Of a stretch of DNA of 64,000 nt, positions 1 to 8,508 are shown piece after piece. Each line of letters opens with the position of its first letter. Position 1 is the first letter of the stretch. The stretch is taken from NCBI RefSeq assembly GCF_029433395.1, contig NZ_JAQTHW010000001.1, positions 209,027 through 273,026 of the forward strand, given 5' to 3'. Below the pieces are notes generated by a model that was not told where the DNA came from, did not search any database, and saw only the letters and a program-made list of their open reading frames with translations. The DNA is from Bifidobacterium sp. ESL0763 (lineage in GTDB: Bacteria > Actinomycetota > Actinomycetes > Actinomycetales > Bifidobacteriaceae). A program made the position numbers and the translations under genes.

Positions 1-966
1 GTAGGGGATGATGGCCGCGATCACGAAGATCGAGAGCAGGTAGAAGAGGATGATGCGCCAGAAGACGTTGTTGACGGCCTTCGGCACCGCCTGGCTCGGG
101 TCCTCGGACTCGCCGGCGGTCACGCCCACCACCTCGGTGCCCTGGAACGAATAGCCGGCGATGAGGAAGACGCCCATGATCGCGGGCAGGCCGCCGATGA
201 ACGGACCGCCCTTGTAGGTGAAGTTCTTGAAGCCGATGGCCGGCTGGAACATGATGCCGCAGATCATCAGCAGGCCGATGACGATGAAGACGATGATGGT
301 GACCACCTTGATCAGCGCCAGCCAGAACTCGGTCTCGCCGAACGCGGAGACCACGAAGGCGTTGAGACAGAGGATGATGACGAGCATCGTCAGGCTCCAT
401 ACCCAGCCCGGCGATTTCGGGAACCAGTACTGCATCAGCAGCGCCGCGGTCGAGATGTCGGTGGCGCCGGCGATCGCCCAGTTGAGCCAGTAGTCCCAGC
501 CCATCGCGAAGCCCAGAGCGGGGTCGACGTATTTGGAGCTGTAGACCGCGAACGAGCCGGAGACCGGCATGTTGGTGGCGAGCTCGCCGAGGCTGGTCAT
601 CAGGAAGTAGATCATGACGCCCATGGCCGCGTAGGCGACGAGTCCGCCGCCGGGGCCGGCCTGCGCGATGGTGCCGCCGGAGGTCATGAAGAGGCCCGTG
701 CCGATGCAGCCGCCGAGCGCAATCATCGAGATGTGGCGGGTCTTGAGCTTGCGGACCACGCCGCCCGCGCCCTTGCCGCGCTTGCCGTTGCCGCTGTTGC
801 CGCCGGAACCCGTGCCGGGGGAGCCGCCCGCGTGTGTGTCTGTGTTGTTGGTCGCGCCCTTGCCGATTGCGTTCGCCGCGCTGCCGCCGGTTGCGGTTGT
901 GCCGCCCGCCGCCATTGACGTGGTCTCGCTCGATGTGCCTGTTATTGTGCCCGACTGGCTGGTCAT
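1..966 (-). CDS. lysP: LysP-like amino-acid permease, C-terminus outside window
   Basis: Reading leftward from ATG at 966 (preceded by AGAGGAG, 7 nt spacing) gives 322 codons with no stop before the window edge, so the gene is partial. After a Gly/Thr/Ser-rich hydrophilic N-terminus of about 60 residues come motifs of the AAT branch of the APC superfamily: LKTRHISMIALGG, IGTGLF, AQAGPGG, YFLMTSLGELA, and further on FQGTEVVGVTAGESEDP. The pattern is closest to what I recall of the lysine permease LysP (proton-coupled uptake across the inner membrane), but substrate cannot be fixed from motifs alone. It is the first of three AAT permeases in 4.7 kb, and codes in the same direction as the second. 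Confidence 0.8.
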   Translation of the reverse strand, partial: MTSQSGTITGTSSETTSMAAGGTTATGGSAANAIGKGATNNTDTHAGGSPGTGSGGNSGNGKRGKGAGGVVRKLKTRHISMIALGGCIGTGLFMTSGGTIAQAGPGGGLVAYAAMGVMIYFLMTSLGELATNMPVSGSFAVYSSKYVDPALGFAMGWDYWLNWAIAGATDISTAALLMQYWFPKSPGWVWSLTMLVIILCLNAFVVSAFGETEFWLALIKVVTIIVFIVIGLLMICGIMFQPAIGFKNFTYKGGPFIGGLPAIMGVFLIAGYSFQGTEVVGVTAGESEDPSQAVPKAVNNVFWRIILFYLLSIFVIAAIIPY

Positions 967-1280
967 GTGGCGCTCCTCTTTCACGGGATTCCCTGCTCGT
1001 GTTGCGGTCACCGTCCGCCTGCTTGCTTGCGCGGTGCGATGCCCTATATGTGGTTATGTTGTCTGCCGAGAAAATCGACGGTGTGCTGCTTGACCGTGGA
1101 TTGGGCGGAGAGGCCGTTGCCTGCGAATTTCCTTGACTCGACGAAAGTGTAAGTCCGTCGCCGGATATCCGTCCCGCCGGTGTCACGATGTGGCTGCCCG
1201 GCCGTGGCGTTCCTTATATACCTTTATATATGCATGTATAAATATCCATATATAAAGGTGCGTCTGTGCCGGGCCCGCAC
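967..1280. other. Intergenic region between two permeases
   Basis: No convincing gene. The region separates two co-oriented permease genes and must hold the promoter and leader of the first. Its main feature is the AT-rich hairpin at 1221-1258, close to the end of the upstream permease. Confidence 0.5.
1221..1258. terminator. AT-rich perfect inverted repeat
   Basis: CCTTTATATATG at 1221-1232 pairs perfectly with CATATATAAAGG at 1247-1258 around a 14-nt loop. It lies 23 bp beyond the stop codon of the second permease. It may terminate that transcript, but the stem is weak (nearly all A-T) and has no U-tract, so an operator is equally possible. Confidence 0.45.
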
Positions 1281-2942
1281 CTACTTGCGCGAGACGAGCT
1301 GGTAGGCGACCAGAAGCGTGGCGACCCAGATCGGGCCGACGACCACGGCGATGCGGTAGCTGGGCGAGAAGCACATCAGCACGATCACGAACGCCATGAA
1401 CGCCAGCACCGCCCACGGCATGACGCGGTGCAGCGGCAGCTTGAAGGCGATGCGGTCGAGCGCCTCGCGGCCGTGCAGCCCGGCGAGCAGGTTCGGCCCA
1501 CGCCCGGCGGCGACGGCCTTGCGGAACTTCATCTCGGTGACGAGCACCATGCCCCAGTTGATGAGCGCCGAGATCGTGGCGATGCTCATCAGGTAGTTGA
1601 ACGCGAACTCCGGCCAGAGGAAGACGACCACGACGGCGATGACGGTGACCGCGGCCGAGGTGAGCACGCCGTTGGCCGGCACGCCGCGCGAGTTGAGGCG
1701 GCCCAGGTAGCGTGGCGCGTTGCCCTGCTGCGCCAGGGAGTAGAGCATGCGCGAGTTGGAGTAGAGCGCCGAATTGTAGACGCTCATCACCGCGGTCAGG
1801 CAGATGAAGTTGAGGATGCCGGCCGCCGCGTGCACGCCCACCGAGTCGAAGATCTGCACGAACGGGCTGGACTTGCCGTCGATGGTGTTCCACGGCACCA
1901 CGGCCATGATGACGCCGAGCGAGAAGATATAGAAGACCAGGATGCGCGCGATGATGCCGTTGGTGGCCTTGGGGATGGTGCGGCGCGGGTCCTCGGCCTC
2001 GCCAGCGGTGATGCCGATGAGCTCGGTGCCGCCGAAGCTGAACATCACCACGCACAGCGCCATCAGCAGGCCCGTCCACTGCCCGTCGGGGCCTGGGGCG
2101 TGCGTCATCAGGCCGTGGGGCAGGAAGCCGCCGCCCACGTTGAACCAGTTGGCGAACGAGGCGCGGATGCCCGAGGCGGTGGGCAGGTTGAGCACGATGA
2201 CCGCCAGGCCGCCGAGGATCATCGCCACCACCGCGAGGATCTTGATGAGGGCGAACCAGAATTCGAACTCGCCGAATTTCGAGACGCCGAGCAGGTTGGC
2301 CGCCGTGATCACCACGAGGAAGACGGCCGCCGAGACCCACGCCGGGATCGCCGGGAACCAGTAGTTGACGAAGGAGCCGACCACCGACAGCTCGACCATC
2401 GAGACGAGGATGTAGTTGAACCAGTAGTTCCAGCCGGAGACGAAGCCCGCGCGCTTCGACCAGTATTGCGTGGCGTAGTAGCTGAAGGCGCCGGCGTTCG
2501 GATCCTCCACGCTCATCTCGCTCATCGCGCGCACGATCATGAAGATGGCCACACCGCCGATGAGGTAGGCGAGCAGGATGCTGGGGCCGGCCAGCGAGAT
2601 CGATTCGCTGGAGCCGTAGAAGAGGCCGGTGCCGATCGCGCCGCCCAGCGAGATGAGCTGGATGTGGCGGTTCTTCAGCGAGCGTTGCAGGGTTGGCTTC
2701 TTGGGGGTTAGCGCGGGTGTGGGAGTGGTTGCGGATGTGCCTGCCTGCCCGTTTGCTGATGTGGATGTGGGCGCGTTTGCGGGCGCTCTTGTGGAGCCGT
2801 TTACGAGTATGGGCTCGTTTGCGGCTGCTTGTCCGTTTGCGGATGTGGGTGTGCCTGCCTGTCCGTTTGCTGATACGGATATGGGTGCGCTTGTGGTCGC
2901 GGGCATGTTTTCTGCGCGCGCCCGGTCGTCGTGATTGCTCAT
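1281..2942 (-). CDS. AAT-family amino-acid permease
   Basis: A 553-residue integral membrane transporter. I use ATG at 2942 because GGGGGAG sits just upstream; in-frame starts further out lack a usable site. The first ~85 residues are a hydrophilic low-complexity segment with repeated ANGQ units. The transporter core then begins (LKNRHIQLISLGG, IGTGLFYGSSESI, RAMSEMSVEDPNAG, FGGTELIGITAGEAEDP), matching the AAT branch of the APC superfamily that includes AroP, GabP and ThrP. Substrate is not predictable from sequence. It is transcribed divergently from the permease at 3130, with a 187-bp shared spacer. Confidence 0.85.
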   Translation of the reverse strand: MSNHDDRARAENMPATTSAPISVSANGQAGTPTSANGQAAANEPILVNGSTRAPANAPTSTSANGQAGTSATTPTPALTPKKPTLQRSLKNRHIQLISLGGAIGTGLFYGSSESISLAGPSILLAYLIGGVAIFMIVRAMSEMSVEDPNAGAFSYYATQYWSKRAGFVSGWNYWFNYILVSMVELSVVGSFVNYWFPAIPAWVSAAVFLVVITAANLLGVSKFGEFEFWFALIKILAVVAMILGGLAVIVLNLPTASGIRASFANWFNVGGGFLPHGLMTHAPGPDGQWTGLLMALCVVMFSFGGTELIGITAGEAEDPRRTIPKATNGIIARILVFYIFSLGVIMAVVPWNTIDGKSSPFVQIFDSVGVHAAAGILNFICLTAVMSVYNSALYSNSRMLYSLAQQGNAPRYLGRLNSRGVPANGVLTSAAVTVIAVVVVFLWPEFAFNYLMSIATISALINWGMVLVTEMKFRKAVAAGRGPNLLAGLHGREALDRIAFKLPLHRVMPWAVLAFMAFVIVLMCFSPSYRIAVVVGPIWVATLLVAYQLVSRK

Positions 2943-3129
2943 ATTCGCTCCCCCTACCGCCATCTCCTGCGGATCGGTGGCGATGCATCGGGAAACGAGC
3001 GATGTCAGCATTTTATGTCACCGGGGTGTCATTGCCGCCGATCCGCTCAGCCGTCCCGCGCCCGCCGCGTCCACGATATGTGCCGGCGATGTGGGGATGT
3101 CTGGGAACATGGCGTACTCTATCTCTATT

Positions 3130-4701
3130 ATGACTGAAAACAGGGGAACGCAGGGCGCCGCCGTCGGGGCGCAGGGCAATGGCCACAGCACGACGCCGGA
3201 GATGGGTGGCGCGAGCGGCAGCGGCACCAACGCCACGAGCGCCACCACCGCTGGCAAGGGCACCGCCGGCAACGAGCTCGAGCGCGGCCTCAACAACCGC
3301 CACGTCCAGTTCATCGCCATCGGCGGCACCATCGGCACCGGCCTCTTCCTCGGCTCCGGCAAGTCGATCGCGTTCACCGGCCCCAGCATCATCCTGGTCT
3401 ATATCGTCGTCGGCCTGATCATGTTCCTGCTGATGCGCGCCATCGGCGAGCTGATGTACCACGACCCCGACCAGCACACCTTCATCAACTTCATCGGCCG
3501 CTACCTCGGCGCGGGCTGGGGCCACTTCGCCGGCTGGACCTACTGGATCGTCCTCATCCTCATGGGCCTGAGCGAGATCACCGCCGTCGGCACCTATTTC
3601 GTCACCTTCTTCGACACCTTCGGCTACGACCTGCGCGCCTGGCAGCCGCTCATCGAGGTCTGCTTCCTCGCGGCGCTCGCGGTCATCAACCTGGTGGCGG
3701 TCAAGGCGTTTGGCGAGACGGAGTTCTGGTTCTCGATGATCAAGATCACGCTCATCGCCGGCCTCATCGTCACGGCGGTGGTCATGGTCATCGTCAACTT
3801 CCACTACCCGGCCGTCCAGGTCCACGGCGTCGACCACATCAGCCCCGCCGGCCACGCGGGCCTCGGCAACATCTTCAACGGCCTCACCCTGGCGCCCAAC
3901 GGCTGGCTCGCCTTCCTCATGGCCTTCCAGATGGTCTTCTTCTCCTATGAGATGATCGAGTTCGTGGGCGTCACCGTCTCCGAGACGAAGAACCCGCGCA
4001 AGGTGCTGCCGAAGGCGATCAACGAGATCATCGTGCGCATCCTCATCTTCTACGTGGGCGCGCTCATCGCCATCATGCTCATCGTGCCGTGGCAGTCGTT
4101 CAAACCCAACCGCGACGGCTCCTTCGCCTCCCCGTTCATCATGGTCTTCCAGTACGCGGGCCTGAAATGGGCCTCGGCGCTCGTCTTCTTCGTGGTCATC
4201 ACCGCCGCGTCCTCGGCGCTCAACTCGCTGCTCTACTCCGCCGGCCGCCACCTCTTCCAGCTCTCCGAGGTCTCCAAGTCGCGCACGCTGCGCAAGCTCG
4301 GCGTCGTCTCGAAGAACAAGGTGCCCGCCCGCGCCATCATTGTCTCGGCCTGCTTCATCCTCCTGTCGCCGGTCATCAACGCGATTCCGCAGGTCTCCAG
4401 CGCCTTCGTGCTCTTCGCCTCCGCGTCCAGCGCCGCCATCATCTTCATCTACGTGCTCACGATGCTGGCCCACCAGCGCTACCGCCGTTCCGCCGACTTC
4501 GAGTCGACCGGCTTCCTGATGCCCGCCTACAAGTTCACCGGCGCGCTCACCATCGCCTTCTTCGTGTTCATCTACGCCACCCTCTTCCTCTCGGTCGACA
4601 CCCGTGGCTCGGCCGTCGCGGGGCTGGTGTGGCTGGCGATCTTCGGCGCCTATAGCCTGATCAGCCATCGTGGAAAGGACACCGTCGAGCTCAAGGGCTG
4701 A
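3130..4701 (+). CDS. AAT-family amino-acid permease (CycA-like)
   Basis: About 523 residues. After ~50 Gly/Ala/Thr-rich residues comes LERGLNNRHVQFIAIGG, IGTGLFLGSGKSIAFTGPS, RAIGELMYHDPDQHTF and FGETEFWFSMIKI. The HTFINFIGRYLG stretch and the general spacing resemble the D-serine/D-alanine/glycine transporter CycA more than LysP or AroP, but this is recollection rather than alignment. The start is uncertain: ATG codons at 3097, 3109 and 3130 are in frame and none has a clear ribosome binding site. A small inverted repeat (GCACAA/TTGTGC at 4755-4773) follows the stop. Confidence 0.8.
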   Translation: MTENRGTQGAAVGAQGNGHSTTPEMGGASGSGTNATSATTAGKGTAGNELERGLNNRHVQFIAIGGTIGTGLFLGSGKSIAFTGPSIILVYIVVGLIMFLLMRAIGELMYHDPDQHTFINFIGRYLGAGWGHFAGWTYWIVLILMGLSEITAVGTYFVTFFDTFGYDLRAWQPLIEVCFLAALAVINLVAVKAFGETEFWFSMIKITLIAGLIVTAVVMVIVNFHYPAVQVHGVDHISPAGHAGLGNIFNGLTLAPNGWLAFLMAFQMVFFSYEMIEFVGVTVSETKNPRKVLPKAINEIIVRILIFYVGALIAIMLIVPWQSFKPNRDGSFASPFIMVFQYAGLKWASALVFFVVITAASSALNSLLYSAGRHLFQLSEVSKSRTLRKLGVVSKNKVPARAIIVSACFILLSPVINAIPQVSSAFVLFASASSAAIIFIYVLTMLAHQRYRRSADFESTGFLMPAYKFTGALTIAFFVFIYATLFLSVDTRGSAVAGLVWLAIFGAYSLISHRGKDTVELKG

Positions 4702-4863
4702 CGCGTTGTGTGACAACGGTTGTAAACGTACGACTAGTCATCGGTTCGAGAATCGCACAAGCTCAAATTGTGCAGTACCAGTGATAATATATATTGCAAT
4801 GCGTTAGGTGAAACGAGAAGTTCATTTTGCGCGAATGTGTTTCATTTTTATGTCATACGGCAT

Positions 4864-4889
4864 ATTTGTCCGACAAATTGCCATATACT
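4864..4889 (+). promoter_or_regulatory. Palindrome next to a -10 hexamer, candidate RHH operator
   Basis: ATTTGTCCGACAAAT (4864-4878) is a perfect odd palindrome. TATACT at 4884-4889 fits a -10 box ahead of the small RHH gene at 4938. A palindrome over the -35 area suits autorepression by that RHH protein; this is inference. Confidence 0.45.
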
Positions 4890-4937
4890 GATTGACGTAA
4901 AGATGTGAATAACCGAATTGCAATGGAGGAAAGCAAG

Positions 4938-5144
4938 ATGGCTGAGATTAAGCAGGTGCAGCATGGTACCCGTGAACGCCGTGAGAGGACTTGGTGCGTG
5001 CGCGCCACGGCCGAGCTTGGAGACTGGGTGCTTTCCGGTGCTGCCGCTGAGGAAGTTCGTCCTTCCACGCTGATCCGCGAGGCCGTGCGTGAGTATCTCG
5101 ACGCTCATCACGCCGATGCCCGTCCGGTTCGCGCGACGGCCTGA
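4938..5144 (+). CDS. Small ribbon-helix-helix protein
   Basis: A 68-residue protein. ATG at 4938 is chosen because GGAGG sits 8 nt upstream; two earlier in-frame ATGs lack this. The C-terminal half (RPSTLIREAVREYLDAH) is the helix-turn-helix part of a CopG/Arc-type RHH domain, and the preceding RTWCVRATAEL can form the DNA-reading strand. Such proteins are dimeric DNA binders, often antitoxins, but no toxin gene lies next to it: the permease ends 236 bp upstream and a MarR gene follows. It could therefore be a stand-alone regulator. Confidence 0.7.
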   Translation: MAEIKQVQHGTRERRERTWCVRATAELGDWVLSGAAAEEVRPSTLIREAVREYLDAHHADARPVRATA

Positions 5145-5371
5145 AACCAGGTTTTTAGGCGCGCTTCGTAGTCCCATGGGATAAGTGGGTCCGAAAGGGA
5201 AGCGTCGCCGACAATACGACAAGGAACGCGACGATCGCAGCGATGCGGTTGCCGCGTTTTCGCATGCCCATATGGGTTTCGCGTGTCTGCGCGGGTCCCG
5301 TGCCCATGGCCGGCAAAGCTGTCGGTGTTCGTCTTGGGCTGAGTGCATCTGCTATATTTACAGGTATCAAT

Positions 5372-5395
5372 AAATACTTACACTATAAGATATTT
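5372..5395 (+). promoter_or_regulatory. Candidate MarR operator at the marR promoter
   Basis: AAATACTTA (5372-5380), five bases, then TAAGATATTT (5386-5395) form an imperfect palindrome 40-60 bp upstream of the MarR start. The central CTTACACTATAAG is closely matched at 6459-6471, ahead of the ABC exporter, which suggests one regulator acting at both places. Confidence 0.5.
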
Positions 5396-5434
5396 TGGGT
5401 GTCTGAAGACTGGGTGATGGGAACGAGGTGCGGC

Positions 5435-6037
5435 ATGGGGTTCGAGCAGGAGGCGTTGCGCGATCTGAGCTGGAGCGTGGCGAACAGCAAATCCGTGCTG
5501 TGGGACGAATTGGACCGTTCGAAGCGTGGCGAGCCGTTCGTGCTGCGTCAGCTGCTGCGGCACGGCACCGCCACGCCCACCCAGCTCGCCGTGGCGCTGC
5601 ACGCCAGCTCGGGCCGCATCTCCGCGCTGCTCAAGGCCTTGGAGGCCAAGGGGCTCGTCTCGCGGCAGATCGACGAGAAGGACCGGCGCAACATCCTCGT
5701 GACACTCACCGACGCCGGTCGGGAGCAGGCCACCAATGACCAGGGCAAGATCAATTCGGCGGTGTGCTGGATCTTCTCGCAGATGGGGGAGCGGCGCACC
5801 CGCGAGTTCGTGGACCTGGCCGAGGAGTTCGTCGTCTACCTCACCCTGTGCAAGCCCGGCGAGGAGCGGCCCGCGCCCGATGAGGTGTCGCAGGCGTTCA
5901 AGGACCGCAATGAGCGGCATCGGGCATGGCTCGAGTCGGGCGGCAAGGCCGTGCGCGGGCCGCATAAGGACGAGCCGAAGCAGACCGATGCGAAGGTCGG
6001 CGCGAAGGCGGATTCGAAGGCCGGTGCGAAGGCTTGA
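5435..6037 (+). CDS. MarR-family transcriptional regulator
   Basis: About 200 residues from ATG at 5435, preceded by GAGGTG at 5 nt; ATG 5417 is an alternative. The winged-helix core is clear: LRQLLRHGTATPTQLAVAL, then SSGRISALLKALEAKGLVSR as recognition helix region, then the wing EKDRRNILVTLTDAGREQA. The C-terminus is a Lys/Ala-rich tail with repeated AKxGAKAD units. MarR proteins usually bind as dimers to palindromes and release on ligand binding. It sits directly upstream of a two-gene ABC exporter in the same orientation, and similar candidate operators precede both, so it probably represses both. Ligand unknown. Confidence 0.85.
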   Translation: MGFEQEALRDLSWSVANSKSVLWDELDRSKRGEPFVLRQLLRHGTATPTQLAVALHASSGRISALLKALEAKGLVSRQIDEKDRRNILVTLTDAGREQATNDQGKINSAVCWIFSQMGERRTREFVDLAEEFVVYLTLCKPGEERPAPDEVSQAFKDRNERHRAWLESGGKAVRGPHKDEPKQTDAKVGAKADSKAGAKA

Positions 6038-6529
6038 GGCGAGGATTCGCGGCGCCTGGTGTGAAAACTTGAGGTGGGGGCGTTCGTGGCGTTTGGTGCA
6101 TGCTATCCGGCATGTGTGGTCTGCTGCCTGTCCGGTGCCTGATGTGCGTGGGGCCGGTATATGGGTTGCCTGGTGCGCGTAAACCGGGGTGGGTCGTCTG
6201 GTGTGTGGCCTGATGCCTGATGCGGGGTGTTCGTCTGACGTGGCTTGCCTGGTGCGCGTGGCTTGAGGCGAGTCGTTTGATGCGTCCCTCTGGCGTGGCT
6301 CGATATCGGATTCGGGCTTGTCGCTTGGCCCGTGCGTTCTGCCGGAAACCTTCCGATGCATAGCGCCAATCGCGGCTGCCAACCCGGTTCAAGCGCAAAG
6401 CGAAATTCAGATGAAGCGTAGAGGTTGAGTGTAAGGTAACGCTCAGCCAACGAAATATCTAACACTGTAAGTAATGTATGGGTAGTCGACAATTCGTCGT
6501 CCATCCCAAGGAAGTATGAAAGGGGATCC
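6038..6529 (+). other. Long leader between marR and the ABC exporter
   Basis: No gene seen. About 6050-6330 is low-complexity, G/T-rich on this strand, with recurring words such as GCCTGGTGCGCGT. The last 110 bp turn AT-richer and hold the operator-like motifs at 6428-6479. Confidence 0.5.
6428..6479 (+). promoter_or_regulatory. Candidate MarR operators before the ABC exporter
   Basis: AAATATCTAACACTGTAAG (6453-6471) matches the motif at the marR promoter in most positions. A second copy in opposite orientation, AGTGTAAGGTAAC, lies at 6428-6440. The pair sits 50-100 bp upstream of the first ABC gene, where a repressor would act. Confidence 0.45.
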
Positions 6530-8389
6530 ATGCTTCGCATCAGCAAATACCTCTCCAAGACGGAGATCGGCCAGATGCTGCTGAGCCTCGCGTTCATCGC
6601 CGGCCAGGTCTTCTTCGACCTGAAATTGCCGGACTACATGTCCAAGGTCACGGCGCTGGTCGAGACCAAGGGCAGCGCCATGGCCGATATCTGGAAAGAG
6701 GGCGGCAAGATGCTGCTCGTCTCGCTCGGCTCCGTGGTCTGCGCCGTCATCGTCGGCTACCTCATGGCCCGGGTTGGCGCCTCGTTCAGCCAGCGTCTGC
6801 GCTCGCTCGAGTTCCGCAAGGTCGAGTCCTTCGGGCCGGCCGAGATGAACAGGTTCTCCACCGCCTCGCTGATCACCCGCTCCACCAACGACATCACCCA
6901 GATCCAGATGTTCATCACCATGGGCGTACTGCTGGTCTTCCGCGCGCCGATCATGGCCGTGTGGGCGGTCTGCAAGATCGTGGGCAAGGGCTTCCAGTGG
7001 ACGCTCGCGACGGCCATCGCCACCGTGGTGATGCTCGCGTTCGTGCTCATCATCATGGCCATGGTCATGCCGAAGTTCCGCTCGATGCAGCGCCTGACCG
7101 ACAACATCAACGCCGTGGCCCGCGAGAACCTGACCGGCCTGCGTGTGGTCCGCGCCTACAACGCCGAGGACTACCAGGAGGCCAAATTCGCCCGCGTCAA
7201 CGACGAGCTGACCAACACCCAGCTCTTCACCACCCGCACCATGGGCGCGATGATTCCGGTGATGTCCAGCGTGATGAACGGCCTCGGCCTCGCCATCTAC
7301 TGGATCGGCGCCTACCTCATCAAGGACGCCGCGCTGCCGGGCGACCGCCTGACCTACTTCTCGAACATGGTCGTCTTTTCCAGCTACGCGATGCAGGTCA
7401 TCATGGCCTTCCTGCTGCTGAGCATGGTCTTCGTGCTCTGGCCGCGCGCCGACGTCTCCGCCCAGCGCGTCATGGAGGTGCTCAACACCGAGCCGTCCGT
7501 CAAGTCCGGCGAGCTGAGGGAAGGCAAGCCCGGCGAGGAAGGCACCGTGGAGTTCCGCAACGTCGGCTTCGCCTACCCGGGCACCCGCGACGAGATGCTG
7601 CGCGGCGTCAGCTTCACCGCGCGCAAGGGCGAGACGGTCGCCTTCATCGGCTCCACCGGCTCCGGCAAATCGACCCTGGTCAACCTGGTGCTGCGCTTCT
7701 ACGACGCCACCGAGGGCGAGGTGCTGATCGACGGCGTCGACGTGCGCGACTACGACATCAAGGCGCTGCGCGACAAGATCGGCTACGTGCCGCAGGAATC
7801 CGTGATGTTCAAGGGCACCGTGGCGTCCAACGTCAGCTACGGCGACCGGGCCGGCGAGTCCGGAGACGTCGAGGTGGCCGACACCTCCACCGCCAAGGGC
7901 CGCAAGCGCGAGCTGGAGCTGATCGCCAGCGAAGGGGAGCGCGACGAGCTGAGCGACGAGCAGAAGGCGGGCGTGCGCGCCGCCAGCGAGGTGGCGCAGG
8001 CCAGCGAATTCGTCGAGCGCATGGACGGTGGCTACGATTCGCCCATCGCCCAGGGCGGCTCCAACGTCTCCGGCGGCCAGAAGCAGCGACTCTCCATCGC
8101 CCGCGCCGTCTACCGCCAGCCCGAGATCATGGTCTTCGACGACTCGTTCAGCGCCCTCGACTTCAAGACCGACCGCAAGGTGCGCGACGCCCTGAAGCAG
8201 CACGCGGCCGGGGCCACCAAGCTCATCGTCGCCCAGCGCGTCGGCACCATCATGGACGCCGACCGGATCGTCGTGCTCGACGACGGCAAGGTCGTCGGCC
8301 AGGGCAGCCATCAGGAGTTGCTCGAGAACTGCGAGGTCTACAAGGAGATCGCCGCCTCGCAGCTGAGCCCGGACGAGCTGGCCGCGTGA
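6530..8389 (+). CDS. ABC exporter half, degenerate ATPase site
   Basis: A 619-residue half-transporter: an N-terminal six-helix membrane domain (about 1-310) and a C-terminal nucleotide-binding domain. Start ATG 6530 follows AAAGGGGA. Walker A is GSTGSGKS and the signature is VSGGQKQ. The residue after Walker B is Asp, not the catalytic Glu (VFDDSFSALD), and the H-loop His is replaced (VAQRVGTI). These are the marks of the non-catalytic half in heterodimeric exporters such as TM287/288, BmrCD and LmrCD. An acidic insertion of roughly 45 residues lies between the Q-loop and the signature. It pairs with the gene at 8509 and probably exports drugs or lipophilic compounds under MarR control. Confidence 0.9.
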   Translation: MLRISKYLSKTEIGQMLLSLAFIAGQVFFDLKLPDYMSKVTALVETKGSAMADIWKEGGKMLLVSLGSVVCAVIVGYLMARVGASFSQRLRSLEFRKVESFGPAEMNRFSTASLITRSTNDITQIQMFITMGVLLVFRAPIMAVWAVCKIVGKGFQWTLATAIATVVMLAFVLIIMAMVMPKFRSMQRLTDNINAVARENLTGLRVVRAYNAEDYQEAKFARVNDELTNTQLFTTRTMGAMIPVMSSVMNGLGLAIYWIGAYLIKDAALPGDRLTYFSNMVVFSSYAMQVIMAFLLLSMVFVLWPRADVSAQRVMEVLNTEPSVKSGELREGKPGEEGTVEFRNVGFAYPGTRDEMLRGVSFTARKGETVAFIGSTGSGKSTLVNLVLRFYDATEGEVLIDGVDVRDYDIKALRDKIGYVPQESVMFKGTVASNVSYGDRAGESGDVEVADTSTAKGRKRELELIASEGERDELSDEQKAGVRAASEVAQASEFVERMDGGYDSPIAQGGSNVSGGQKQRLSIARAVYRQPEIMVFDDSFSALDFKTDRKVRDALKQHAAGATKLIVAQRVGTIMDADRIVVLDDGKVVGQGSHQELLENCEVYKEIAASQLSPDELAA

Positions 8390-8392
8390 GTG

Positions 8393-8474
8393 ACGCACAC
8401 ACTAACTCAAGAATTAAAAAAAGAGGGGCGGAATTCCGCGGAAGATTTTTTGATTCTCCAGTTAGTGTGTGCGT
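8393..8474 (+). repeat. Long hairpin element A, between ABC halves
   Basis: ACGCACACACTAACT (8393-8407) pairs perfectly with its complement at 8460-8474. The interior adds an A-run/T-run stem and the palindrome GCGGAATTCCGC (8428-8439). The arm CACACACTAACT also begins element C at 34921. It occupies most of the spacer between two genes that should be co-expressed, so it may attenuate or process the transcript. Confidence 0.75.
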
Positions 8475-8508
8475 GAATTCGGAAAACAATCTTTAAAAGG
8501 AAGAAAAC

